From Bacteroidales bacterium (GTDB lineage Bacteria; Bacteroidota; Bacteroidia; Bacteroidales; UBA932), in assembly GCA_020026275.1 (NCBI GenBank), contig JAHHQQ010000033.1, positions 1 through 16,426 on the forward strand: 16,426 bases of DNA, in the 5' to 3' direction. The translations under genes and the position numbers were made by a program. The notes below the pieces were generated by a model. The model made no database searches, was not told where the DNA came from, and saw only the letters and a list, made by a program, of their open reading frames with translations. Numbering within the stretch: position 1 is the stretch's first letter; each line of letters begins with the position of its first letter. This document shows, piece after piece, positions 1 to 7,560 of this stretch.

Positions 1-675
1 GAGCTGTACCCTATGGTTATGGAGTCAAATAAATATGGGGTACTTCAAAAAAGAAAACGATTGATTATTTTTGGGTGGAAAAAAGGATATAAATTTAATG
101 CAGTTCCGCCACAAGAAATCGTTCATAATTGGACTACTAAAGATATTTTTTCTGATTTGGATGATATAAATGCAGGTGAATCTTCATCAAAATATAAGTC
201 TGGACCTACAGATTATCTTAGGCATTTTCAATTGAGAAATACCAATGATGTCCTTACCTGGCATGTGGCTAGACCTTTAAATGATTTGGACCGTGAAAAA
301 TATATTTATGCAGTTGGTCAACTTTTAAACCATAAAAGGAGAATTTCTTATTTGGAATTTGACGAACATTTGCAGACCATGAAAAAATCACGTGTTTTTA
401 CAGATCGATTTAAAGTTGTCAATCCGGATGATTTGAGTCAAACTGTAGTTGCGCATATTTCACGAGATGGACATTATTATATTTATCCAAGTTTAAAATA
501 TGTTCGTTCTATATCCGTCCGTGAGGCTGCCAGACTGCAATCTTTTCCAGATAGTTTCTTTTTTGAAGGAAGCCGGGGGGCCGCTTTCAGGCAAATAGGC
601 AATGCGGTTCCTCCATTAATGTCTAGGGCGATTACGGATAAGGTCCTTGAAACAATCGAGAACAATGAGTATTAA
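1..675 (+). CDS. C5-cytosine DNA methyltransferase, C-terminal part (5' end outside window)
   Basis: The reading frame is open from base 1, so this is the last 224 codons of a longer gene. It methylates cytosine C5 in DNA using S-adenosylmethionine, normally as the protective half of a restriction-modification system. Visible conserved blocks are motif VIII (YGVLQKRKR near residue 12 of the visible part), motif IX (VREAARLQSFP near residue 173) and motif X (QIGNAVPP near residue 198). These are the usual order and spacing of the C-terminal half, and the target-recognition region lies between VIII and IX. The catalytic PC motif (IV) and the cofactor motif (I) would lie before the window. The base composition is AT-rich, like the facing AIPR gene and unlike the right half of the window. 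The gene ends six bases before a shared terminator and converges on the AIPR gene. The family call is firm; target specificity cannot be read. Confidence 0.95.
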   Translation, partial: ELYPMVMESNKYGVLQKRKRLIIFGWKKGYKFNAVPPQEIVHNWTTKDIFSDLDDINAGESSSKYKSGPTDYLRHFQLRNTNDVLTWHVARPLNDLDREKYIYAVGQLLNHKRRISYLEFDEHLQTMKKSRVFTDRFKVVNPDDLSQTVVAHISRDGHYYIYPSLKYVRSISVREAARLQSFPDSFFFEGSRGAAFRQIGNAVPPLMSRAITDKVLETIENNEY

Positions 676-680
676 TCAAA

Positions 681-713
681 AAAATCTCGGCTAGTGGATC
701 TGGCCGAGATTTT
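681..713. terminator. Bidirectional terminator between the methyltransferase and AIPR genes
   Basis: A perfect 11-bp inverted repeat (AAAATCTCGGC at 681-691 against GCCGAGATTTT at 703-713) encloses an 11-base loop. The + strand has TTTT inside and more T after the stem. The - strand has a seven-T run (A-tract 678-684). It sits between two convergent stop codons (675 and 747), so it can end both transcripts. Confidence 0.88.
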
Positions 714-746
714 GAATTTTGAGAATTTGAATAAAATTGTAGTATG

Positions 747-2762
747 TTATTCCTCTTCGCTAAATCCTTCATCGATAGCTTTGTCTCTAATACGAAGAGC
801 ATATTGTGCTTGTTTTAGCGATACAAAATGCTGATTCCTAGATCTAATTGCACCAAAATTAAAAGCGGCTTTTCTGTCTATAGGGGTGAGAAGATTTTTC
901 GATTTTGCCCATTTAGATATTTTGAACCATGTTTCCGCAGGTACTTCTTCAGCTTCTTTTATTTTTTCCTGTTGTGCTTCATTCAATATTGCTTCGTTTG
1001 ATTCTTCTTCTTTTTGAAGCATGTCACTTGGAATGCGTTCAACATCGGACAACTTTATCTTTAGTCTGTTCCAGCATTCGGGTTTTTTAGTCCATTCGTT
1101 AACATTAGATACGCCATTATTTGATGACGTTATATGCTTCCAGACAATAGTAATAAGATGAACGACAAGTTCTTTTATCTTTTGCTGTACACGTTGGTGC
1201 TCCCATATATATGCTAAATCTAGTTTTCCTTTAGATAGTAAGGAAATTGATGACATAATGTATGCATTCATATTGGATTTATATCCACCAAGTTGAGCTT
1301 CTTTTACTAGTTCGTCTATGGTTCTGAATAAAATGTATTTTGCTATAACTCTTTTGAAATACGTTGATGTAATGCTAGGTTTATTTTGTTTGATACCTGC
1401 TACAAATATCTTGTAGTTTTTTTCTGCACCTTGACAAACATCGTAAGGTCTTTGATCCCACAATGTTTCGACTTTTGCTATGTCCGTTTTTGTTAGTTTC
1501 TGACTCTTTGGATATTCTCTTTTAAAGGATGTTTCGTTGTATCCACTTAATTGAGCCAATTGATCAAGATATTGGCCTCGTGTACGTTCAAAATACCATT
1601 TGCTAACTGGCTTATTGCTGCCATTTGGTACCCATTCGTTTCTACTGAAAGTTTCAAGGTCGATAAGGTATGGATCATTTGCAGAGAAGTCTGAATTCTT
1701 AATAGCAGTTTGACTATTTGCTGTAGTCGAAATAGCTTTTACAATTGCTTCGTCATTTGCACTGTCTCGAATGACACTTACTTTCATTGGAACAAATACC
1801 TTTGTTAAATCTACACTTTTGTCACTTAGAGATGCAGAGATAGAAGCTGTTGTTTGTCCACCGTTGACGATTTGCCAATCGTAAAGACGTGTTATATAAA
1901 GAGAACCCTGATCGTTCTTCAATTCGATTTTGCTTGCAGTAGTGGATATTCCATTATTGTATGAGAAGAACATGTCAGGTTCTTCTCGTAGAGTTTTTCT
2001 AATGCCTTTATTTACTTTTCCTTTAAACTGTAAGAAGGTTCTAACGTTTTTCTCGAGTAATATTTGTTGATATTTTTTGTATATCTTGGCAAGTGTAATT
2101 CCAGGAATAATAGCCAGATATGCATCTATATATGGATTTTCATCACTCATTTTAAGACACTGAAGTTCTGTGTCATAATTTGTAGGAAAATCAATTTCAA
2201 CTTTTTCTTTACCTGCACGGATATTGTGTTGCTGATACACTCTTTGCATATCCCATACATTAAATTCTTTAATGTATCCTTCGTCCATTTCAACTGAAGA
2301 AGGTACGGCAGAAGGATCAGTTAGCCCATCGGTTAATACATATAGTCGTAATTGATTGATTTTTCCTTCAGAACTTTTAATGAGTTTTGCTACTTCAATT
2401 ATTTCATCAGTTTCTTCAATTGTTTGATTGTTGAAAATTCGTCCATCAATGGCTTCATTATAAAAACTGGATAAATAATTAAAACCTTGTTGTATTCGAT
2501 TATTATTAATCTTCCCAAGTATAGAATCTGCTTTTATCAGATAAAATAAATCAAGGGATTCGGCTTCGTCATTGTAGTCATAGGCCGTTATTCTACTTCT
2601 TGTTTTTTGGAATGTACAGATTTGAGGAGCATTGATTTCGCCATTATCTATGATGTATTCTAATATGCTAGATGCAAGCTCTTCCTCTTCGTTTGTGCCT
2701 TCTATTTCTACAGAAATATGGATGTTCTCTAAAAAATTTGTTGCGAATTCTTTAATGTCCAT
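747..2762 (-). CDS. AIPR-family protein (abortive infection/phage resistance family), candidate defence effector
   Basis: A 671-residue protein recognised as AIPR (PF10592) by three conserved blocks: FFSYNNGIS (about residue 266), DWQIVNGGQTT (about 295-305) and ANSQTAIKNSDFSANDPY (about 348-365). The family was named from a lactococcal abortive-infection protein. AIPR genes recur in prokaryotic defence loci beside C5 methyltransferases, Z1-domain proteins and PD-(D/E)XK nucleases, but the molecular activity is not settled. There is no signal peptide or membrane segment, so the protein is probably cytoplasmic. The C-terminus is charged and includes a glutamate-rich stretch near residues 585-610. 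The ATG at 2762 gives the full-length frame. A one-mismatch -7 element (TAACTTTA, 2800 to 2793 on the - strand) lies about 30 bases upstream. Its neighbours are a methyltransferase facing it and an HNH relic directly upstream, which suggests a restriction-like system. The family call is firm; the role is inferred. Confidence 0.9.
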   Translation of the reverse strand: MDIKEFATNFLENIHISVEIEGTNEEEELASSILEYIIDNGEINAPQICTFQKTRSRITAYDYNDEAESLDLFYLIKADSILGKINNNRIQQGFNYLSSFYNEAIDGRIFNNQTIEETDEIIEVAKLIKSSEGKINQLRLYVLTDGLTDPSAVPSSVEMDEGYIKEFNVWDMQRVYQQHNIRAGKEKVEIDFPTNYDTELQCLKMSDENPYIDAYLAIIPGITLAKIYKKYQQILLEKNVRTFLQFKGKVNKGIRKTLREEPDMFFSYNNGISTTASKIELKNDQGSLYITRLYDWQIVNGGQTTASISASLSDKSVDLTKVFVPMKVSVIRDSANDEAIVKAISTTANSQTAIKNSDFSANDPYLIDLETFSRNEWVPNGSNKPVSKWYFERTRGQYLDQLAQLSGYNETSFKREYPKSQKLTKTDIAKVETLWDQRPYDVCQGAEKNYKIFVAGIKQNKPSITSTYFKRVIAKYILFRTIDELVKEAQLGGYKSNMNAYIMSSISLLSKGKLDLAYIWEHQRVQQKIKELVVHLITIVWKHITSSNNGVSNVNEWTKKPECWNRLKIKLSDVERIPSDMLQKEEESNEAILNEAQQEKIKEAEEVPAETWFKISKWAKSKNLLTPIDRKAAFNFGAIRSRNQHFVSLKQAQYALRIRDKAIDEGFSEEE

Positions 2763-2827
2763 AGCTTAAGAGTTTTAGTTTGTTAATCGTCTTAAAGTTA
2801 ATAAATATTTCCTTTAAATGAGTATAT

Positions 2828-2923
2828 TTAATAACGATGATTTAATCTCCCGAAGGGTAATTGAAAATATAGACTGAGTGTGATGATCAATTCTTCACGT
2901 GTCCATGGTCTTCTAGGTGGCAT
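2828..2923 (-). pseudogene. Relic of the N-terminus of an HNH-type restriction endonuclease
   Basis: A 31-codon frame starts with ATG and reads MPPRRPWTREELIITLSLY, then FQLPFGRLNHRY, then stop. The pattern W-T-R-E-E-L, then a helix with L-Y, then L-P-F-G-R-L-H-like, is the characteristic start of a family of HNH endonucleases that accompany C5 methyltransferases (typically RPWTREELLLALNLYC.LPFG..H). In those proteins the sequence continues for another 200 or more residues. Here a stop follows at once and no HNH motif is found downstream, so this is probably a truncated gene remnant. It lies 66 bases upstream of the AIPR start and on the same strand. A translated 31-residue leader peptide is the alternative, but the family resemblance favours a relic. 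Recognition is from memory of the family pattern only. Confidence 0.6.
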
Positions 2924-2998
2924 ATCAGTATCGTATAATTCTTTTTAAAGATACTTGTTTTTTAGTCAGAAGAGTTATTGATTGTGGACTTTTTTATC

Positions 2999-3241
2999 TT
3001 AAAACAAATTAAAGAACAGCAAAAGAGATTCTCGTAAGAAGAAACTGATTGAACCAGAATATGTTTGAAAGCATAATTCCACATGAAATTCATTTGAGGG
3101 TTTTGTTCTAAATCTTTCAATACATTGATTTTTGTTGTTGAACGCCAAAGTTGAGATTGTGTGTTCTTTTGGCACAATCGGGATGTAATTTGGCAAAGAA
3201 ACAACTTCATAAGTTGTAAGATATTGTAACTTTTGGTACAT
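2999..3241 (-). other. Unrecognised 80-codon frame in the gap between the HNH relic and the toxin gene
   Basis: This is the only sizeable open frame in the 320-base gap between the HNH relic and the toxin gene. It has an ATG start and a fairly protein-like first two thirds (LPNYIPIVPKEHTISTLAF, then NEFHVELCFQTY). Its tail is low-complexity hydrophobic (LLLFFNLF). I do not recognise a family. It could be a fragment of a gene lost when the island was rearranged, or chance. The start is divergent from, and nearly touches, the toxin start, and it would run through the toxin's promoter. Nothing else in 2924-3213 stands out. Confidence 0.2.
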
Positions 3242-3244
3242 TTG
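3214..3244 (+). promoter_or_regulatory. Bacteroides-type promoter of the toxin-antitoxin operon
   Basis: TTG at 3214-3216 is followed after 20 bases by TACATTTG at 3237-3244, which fits the -33/-7 consensus (TTTG, 19-21 bases, TAnnTTTG). The -7 box ends three bases before the ATG at 3247, so transcription from it would begin at or just inside the start codon. The toxin mRNA would then be leaderless or nearly so. A second, poorer box (TAACTTTT at 3228) could give a short leader instead. Confidence 0.45.
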
Positions 3245-3246
3245 TG

Positions 3247-3576
3247 ATGAGGCGTAGGATTTTGACTTATGGAAACTATTTCAATGAGTTTTTGAAGACT
3301 CTGTCAGAACAGGAGGTCAGGAAATTAGATTATATAATCTCCTTATTGCAAACTGAGGATCGGTTGCCGGAAAAGTTTATAAAGTATATCCGGGACGGAT
3401 TATATGAATTGAGAATTTCATATAGTGGTAACATTTATAGAGTCTTCTTTATTTTTGATAAAGGTGCTGTGGTGATTTTATTCAATGGGTTTTCAAAAAA
3501 GACACAGAAAACACCGGAGCGTGAGATTAAAAAGGCATTGAGAATAAAAGACGAATATTATGCAGAACAAGAATAA
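3247..3576 (+). CDS. higB: HigB/RelE-superfamily toxin (Gp49-like) of a type II toxin-antitoxin pair
   Basis: A 109-residue protein with the features of phage Gp49-like HigB toxins: N-terminal RRRILTYGNYFNEFL, a central helical part with KYIRDGLYELRI, the β-strand run GNIYRVFFIFDKGAVVILFNGF, and the terminal KKTQKTPEREIKKALRIKDEY. In this family the KKTQKTP...EI..A segment is the signature. Members are ribosome-dependent mRNA endonucleases that arrest translation. A GTG at 3244 is also in frame, but the ATG at 3247 gives the usual family N-terminus and is preferred. The gene overlaps the antitoxin gene by 17 bases and lies first, the toxin-first order typical of higBA. Expression is probably autoregulated by the antitoxin binding near the start, as usual for the family. 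All family-typical segments appear intact. Confidence 0.9.
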   Translation: MRRRILTYGNYFNEFLKTLSEQEVRKLDYIISLLQTEDRLPEKFIKYIRDGLYELRISYSGNIYRVFFIFDKGAVVILFNGFSKKTQKTPEREIKKALRIKDEYYAEQE

Positions 3577-3859
3577 AATAAATGATTACGGTGCTGTACT
3601 TGACCAGAAATATGGAAAGCCGGGTACAGATGAAAGAAATGCATTCGATGAAGAAGCATATGCTTTCTATACTGGACAGATTTTATTGGATGCGCGGAAA
3701 GAGGCGAAAATGACCCAACAGGAGGTGGCAGATGCATTGCAGGTGAGCAAGTCCTATATCTCCCGAATAGAGAACGGAATCATTATGCCAAGTGTCGCAA
3801 CATTCTATAAAATCGTCAATGTTCTGGGATTACGGGTCGATTTGGTAAAACTCGCTTAA
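3560..3859 (+). CDS. higA: HigA-type antitoxin with Xre helix-turn-helix
   Basis: A 99-residue protein whose C-terminal half (about residues 40-98) is a Cro/C1-type DNA-binding domain: ILLDARKEAKMTQQEVADAL, then VSKSYISRIENG, then PSVATFYKIVNVLGL. The S.S.IS.IENG recognition helix is clear. The N-terminal 40 residues (asparagine/lysine start, then DYGAVLDQKYGKPGT) are the region that in this family contacts and blocks the toxin. It overlaps the toxin gene by 17 bases, so the two are translationally coupled. It probably represses its own promoter, whose -7 box abuts the toxin start. No strong terminator follows; a weak 5-bp hairpin (GAGCT/AGCTC near 3890) is the only candidate. Confidence 0.92.
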   Translation: MQNKNKINDYGAVLDQKYGKPGTDERNAFDEEAYAFYTGQILLDARKEAKMTQQEVADALQVSKSYISRIENGIIMPSVATFYKIVNVLGLRVDLVKLA

Positions 3860-3954
3860 GCCTATTCTGTTTGGACTGCCCATGAAAATGAGCTGGTAAT
3901 GTAGCTCGAATAATGTCTCCGTCTTTCTTGATAGGAATTGAGACCACCGTTTCT

Positions 3955-3962
3955 TATCTTTG
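3955..3962 (+). promoter_or_regulatory. -7 element of the calycin-like gene
   Basis: TATCTTTG is an exact match to the Bacteroides -7 consensus TAnnTTTG, 28 bases before the ATG at 3991. No TTG lies at the ideal 19-21 base distance; the nearest ones are 14 and 24 bases upstream, so the -33 half is weak. Confidence 0.55.
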
Positions 3963-3990
3963 CCGAAGTTTTTAAAAATGCAGAATCGTT

Positions 3991-4440
3991 ATGAAAAATA
4001 GATTGCTCTCTGTTGTCTTGTCCTTGTTTGTTGCTGTACTGTTTCCACTCATGAGTTGGGGACAGGCAAAGGTAGATGGCACTTATCACGGAAGGATGGA
4101 GGTCATCAATGTCAAAGGAAAGAACCATCCACCGAAGGATGCAGTCTATTATCTTCAGGACGGAATCTTGTCCTGCGATGTGCCGAAAGTCGGGAAGATG
4201 CCGGGAAAGATCCGGATTGAGGTTCCTGTGACGGTGCATGAGGACGGCTCATTGAGCGCAGAGAAGGGGGCCGTCGCCGGAGTGATGAAGATGCCGATGG
4301 GAATCCGCATCAAACTGAAGCTGGAATCCTTCTCCGAGGCAAAGGCCGTGGAAGGAAAACTGTCCTTCTCCCTGGTCGTCTCCGGCTCCTTCATGGGCTC
4401 TCATGTCCCTACAGAAATACATTTCGTCGGAGCACGGTAG
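3991..4440 (+). CDS. Small exported calycin-like β-barrel protein
   Basis: A 149-residue protein with a clear Sec signal peptide: MKNR, then a hydrophobic run to about residue 22, then SWGQ before AKVDGTYHG. No lipobox cysteine is present, so it is predicted to be periplasmic or secreted rather than lipid-anchored. The mature part is nearly all alternating β-strands. It opens with VDGTYHGRMEV and ends with strands such as KLSFSLVVSG and TEIHFVGAR, as in the calycin-like domains common in Bacteroidota lipoproteins. Ligand and role are unknown. It has its own -7 box 28 bases upstream. Its stop is five bases from the stop of the convergent helicase gene. A decayed copy of its middle part lies about 5.8 kb downstream (around 9985-10095). 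The export call is firm; the fold call is moderate. Confidence 0.8.
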   Translation: MKNRLLSVVLSLFVAVLFPLMSWGQAKVDGTYHGRMEVINVKGKNHPPKDAVYYLQDGILSCDVPKVGKMPGKIRIEVPVTVHEDGSLSAEKGAVAGVMKMPMGIRIKLKLESFSEAKAVEGKLSFSLVVSGSFMGSHVPTEIHFVGAR

Positions 4441-4445
4441 GGAAC

Positions 4446-7217
4446 TCAGCTGAGAACTTTGTCCAGCATTTCTTCAATGCGTTGCTTCTCATTGCTGCCA
4501 GTGGTGGAAAGGCGGAGGAGTGCAAGTTGGTATTTCTCGAGAACCTGGTTCTTCAGTTGATCACGATGGGCTTGCTGAGTCCCTTCTTGGTGATACATAT
4601 GGCCATCTGTCTCAATGGCGAGAACAGCTTGTTTGCTGACACGGTTATAGATAAGGAAATCCAGATGCGTCCAGTCATTGGTGACGTATCTTGTTTCTTC
4701 AGCATCCAGTAGGGAGTAGTCCTTGATCAGTTGGTTCAATGATAGATGCGTGACGAGCCCCAGGTGTGCAAATCTTGGCTGTCCTTTCAATATCGACTCA
4801 AGCAGAGCGTACGTAATGTTTTCTGAAGCATATTCAGAGATGTTCTTATGTCTCTCCAAGAAGGCAATTCTTTCCTGCGTGTACTGCTTGTACAGAAGGT
4901 CAAAGATGGAATGCACCTTGCTTTCTGTGATGGTGAAATTGTTGTAGTCAATGTAGTTCAGCAAGTTACCGATATTGCATCCGGCCGGTTGCGGATTGCC
5001 GGATGCGACCAGATAGAATTTTTCCTGCGCCCTGGATATGGCAACGTTGAGCAAATGAGAGTCATCTGAAAAGGCTTTGATCTTGTCATCGACAGTTGTC
5101 ATGATGATGGCTTTCTTCTCTCTTCCTTGAAATTTGTGAACCGTGGCGACATCAATATCTTCTGCTATGGCAGAGTGAATCTTCCGCACCTGTTCATTGT
5201 ATGGCGCGATGATTCCGATATCCGCATGCTTGTAGCCATCCTTTTCGAGTTCTGGCAGTACCTCTTGTGTGATGACGTCCACTTCACGTTGGTTGGAATG
5301 TCTTCTGGAGTGATTGCCAATAACCGTCCGTATCGCTTTCATGACATCTTTTTCTCCCTTGTCTTCCGTCATGATGAGCAGTTGCCCCTGATAGAATTTC
5401 TGGTTGCAGAAATTGATGATCTTGGGATGACAGCGATAATGCTCTTGTAGCAAGGTCTGCGGAATGTTGGGGATGACACGACAGATTGACTCCAGAAAAC
5501 TGTAACGTGCACAGTTGTAGTCTTCCGGAATTTCCATCTGCGTGGCAATGGCTTCCAGTTCCTTCTTGTCCTCATCGGCCAATACGTTGGGCAGTTGCAA
5601 TGAGTCGCCGACAATAACCGCATTCTTGGCACAACTGAGAGCCAGCAGGCCCGTTTCAGAGGAAACTTGAGAAGACTCGTCCATAATGACATAGTCAAAG
5701 ACGGTAGATTCGTTGAAATTGGACCTGGAAGAGAATGTCGTACTCAGGACAACTGGATATTCATTCAGGAAACTCCATGTCTTGTATGGAATTTCCCTTT
5801 CTGTGAATGTCGGTCGGGTGTCTTTGTGACCAAATCTGCTGTAAAGCGCTTTTTGTAATTTGATGTTCGACAGTTCTTTGTGCTTTTTCAATGTCTTCTT
5901 GAGATCGTTCCGATCCAGGAAGGATTCCAAATTATGTATTTGGTTTTCCAGTTCTTGAATCTTCTTCCGGTAGTAGAAGTATTGGAGGGATGAGATTTGC
6001 TCATGGATGCTCAATTGGAAGAATTGGGAACGACCATTCCTGAACCTGAAGAAGAAACGTATCCTCATCAGTAGTTCGTACCACTTTTTCTTCAGCTCTG
6101 AACGATGAGGTCTTGCCTCCTGATCTTCCAGCAGTTGCAGTTCATGCCAGAACGAAATGATCTGGTCAGAGGACAGGCCTCTTTTCAATTGGACTAAATC
6201 GGAAGGAACGCCAAATTCGTTGACGTGATGTTTCTGTTCAACGAGCAGAGCATTGTAGTCTTGCTTGGCTGCCGCAAGTTTGTTCTGTTCTTCGAACAGC
6301 TGTGTCAGGGTATCTGTCGTTTCTTTGATTTCTCTGTATAGAACAGCATCCTCAATATCATTGTGTTTCCAATTCTGTATTTCTATGGGATAAGTGGCTG
6401 ATTGTGATTCACAGAACGATTTTTTGTTGTCGAAGTTCCCGAGTTTCGCAACAATAAAGTCATAATTGTATTTTGCCAGTTTTTCTGCGACATTTTCCGT
6501 CGCGGAATTGTTGTTTGACACGACAATGACGGATTTCTTGTTTTTGACAAGATTGGCAATGATGTTCAGAATTGTTTGGGTCTTGCCCGTACCTGGAGGG
6601 CCCTGTATGATGCTGATCTGATTGTCAAGCGCCTGCTCTACCGCCTGCTTCTGGCTCGCATTGCATCCAAAAGGATAAATGACATCACTATGATGATAGT
6701 GATTCGGCATTCCGCTTTCCGGATTCAGATATCGGTGGGCGGCACTTCTTTCGTCAATGAAATTGATTTGTTCGTATTTCTTGGAAAGCAGTGGAATCCC
6801 GTCTTCGTCTTCTAGAGAATTCGTCTGGGCGACTGCCTTGAAATAGTCAAATAGAGATTTTGATTTCAGATTGGCGATGCATGAACGCTGGACGGTCAAT
6901 TCAGATGACAGATAGTCTTTTTCTGAACCATTCTGAAAGATGATGTGAACGTATGACTCCGAATGAGCCTTGAATACCAGGATTGCTGTTGTATTGTTTA
7001 TAGGAATTCCTTCGTGAGAGACAATGAATTTCTGTGTGTCCACCAATTTCGGGTTCTGTAACCATTCAATATTGTGATAGGCATAAGAATACACTTTGTC
7101 TGAGTGCTTGAACTGGACTTCTGTTTTTCTCGTGCTGGAATTGTATCGGCAAAATTCTATCTGGGAGGTCCTTATTTCTCCATTGATCAGTATCAGGTTT
7201 CTTGAAGTGTCTATCAT
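4446..7217 (-). CDS. SF1 (Upf1/Dna2-like) helicase fused to a DUF2726-type PD-(D/E)XK-like domain
   Basis: A 923-residue protein. Residues 1-180 form an N-terminal domain of unknown type. The helicase core follows: a Q-motif-like stretch CNASQKQAVEQAL (about 185-197), Walker A GPPGTGKT (206-213), Walker B IMDESSQ (about 510), motif III VGDSLQLP (about 534-541), HYRCHPKI (about 594), motif V VATVHKFQGRE (about 688-698) and motif VI LNVAISRAQEKF (about 720-731). A long insertion (about 270-450) with heptad-like charged segments probably forms a stalk or coiled coil. The C-terminus carries LDFLIYN, then AIETDGHMYHQ, then LRLSTTGS (about 850-905). This matches DUF2726, a restriction-endonuclease-like fold, with D about 851 and E about 868 as candidate metal ligands. 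Expected activity is ATP-driven unwinding or translocation of nucleic acid, possibly with cleavage. A -7 box lies about 50 bases upstream. No partner gene is on its strand, so it acts alone. Beside methyltransferase, AIPR and toxin-antitoxin genes, a defence role is plausible but unproven; repair is the alternative. Confidence 0.93.
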   Translation of the reverse strand: MIDTSRNLILINGEIRTSQIEFCRYNSSTRKTEVQFKHSDKVYSYAYHNIEWLQNPKLVDTQKFIVSHEGIPINNTTAILVFKAHSESYVHIIFQNGSEKDYLSSELTVQRSCIANLKSKSLFDYFKAVAQTNSLEDEDGIPLLSKKYEQINFIDERSAAHRYLNPESGMPNHYHHSDVIYPFGCNASQKQAVEQALDNQISIIQGPPGTGKTQTILNIIANLVKNKKSVIVVSNNNSATENVAEKLAKYNYDFIVAKLGNFDNKKSFCESQSATYPIEIQNWKHNDIEDAVLYREIKETTDTLTQLFEEQNKLAAAKQDYNALLVEQKHHVNEFGVPSDLVQLKRGLSSDQIISFWHELQLLEDQEARPHRSELKKKWYELLMRIRFFFRFRNGRSQFFQLSIHEQISSLQYFYYRKKIQELENQIHNLESFLDRNDLKKTLKKHKELSNIKLQKALYSRFGHKDTRPTFTEREIPYKTWSFLNEYPVVLSTTFSSRSNFNESTVFDYVIMDESSQVSSETGLLALSCAKNAVIVGDSLQLPNVLADEDKKELEAIATQMEIPEDYNCARYSFLESICRVIPNIPQTLLQEHYRCHPKIINFCNQKFYQGQLLIMTEDKGEKDVMKAIRTVIGNHSRRHSNQREVDVITQEVLPELEKDGYKHADIGIIAPYNEQVRKIHSAIAEDIDVATVHKFQGREKKAIIMTTVDDKIKAFSDDSHLLNVAISRAQEKFYLVASGNPQPAGCNIGNLLNYIDYNNFTITESKVHSIFDLLYKQYTQERIAFLERHKNISEYASENITYALLESILKGQPRFAHLGLVTHLSLNQLIKDYSLLDAEETRYVTNDWTHLDFLIYNRVSKQAVLAIETDGHMYHQEGTQQAHRDQLKNQVLEKYQLALLRLSTTGSNEKQRIEEMLDKVLS

Positions 7218-7266
7218 TTCCCGTGGTTCGTTCGATTAGTCTGTGTTGAAAGAAAATCTCAATCAA

Positions 7267-7274
7267 CAAATTTA
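7267..7274 (-). promoter_or_regulatory. -7 element of the helicase-nuclease gene
   Basis: Read on the - strand this is TAAATTTG, an exact TAnnTTTG match, placed to give a leader of about 40-45 bases before the ATG at 7217. No convincing TTG is found at the -33 position. Confidence 0.45.
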
Positions 7275-7560
7275 ATGAATCCTAAATTAATTAACGATAG
7301 ACACATGACTCAAGTTCCATTGTTTTGTTGTCAAGATCAATATTTCCGTATAGTTTGTCTCGATTCTGATTAATATGGAGATGTTCATCTGGACGGTTTA
7401 TATTATGGGATGGTTGGTTGTTGAAAAAAGAGAGAAATTCATTTTTTTTCATTGTATATTGTTAGGAATTATTGTATATCTTTGCAGATTCAACTTGGAA
7501 AGGGAAAAACTGAAATAGTTTAAATTCTTGAAATACAAATTTTTTAAAAAAACCACACTT
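7275..7560. other. Divergent intergenic region between the helicase gene and the peptide-lipoprotein operon
   Basis: The region of about 340 bases from 7218 to 7560 separates divergent genes and is AT-rich. It holds the helicase -7 box on the left and the operon -7 box (7477-7484) on the right, with about 75 bases of leader before the ATG at 7561. The stretch 7290-7450 between the two promoters has no recognised gene, RNA or clear inverted repeat. A 47-codon frame (7375-7518, +) runs through the promoter and is judged to be chance. Confidence 0.5.
7477..7484 (+). promoter_or_regulatory. -7 element of the peptide-lipoprotein operon
   Basis: TATCTTTG matches the Bacteroides -7 consensus exactly. 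Possible -33 TTG triplets end 15 bases (7459-7461) and 22 bases (7452-7454) upstream, neither at the ideal spacing. The implied leader is about 70-75 bases and AT-rich, ending in an A/T run and ACCACACTT before the ATG. Confidence 0.6.

Noticed and set aside
4445..4454. 10-bp palindrome CTCAGCTGAG between the convergent stops of the calycin-like and helicase genes
   Set aside because: Too short a stem and no adjacent T-run on either strand, so I do not call it a terminator.
7375..7518. 47-codon hydrophobic frame (MEMFIWTVYIMGWLVV...) on the + strand
   Set aside because: It runs through the exact -7 box and the transcription start region of the downstream operon and has no supporting start signal; hydrophobic content follows from T-rich sequence.
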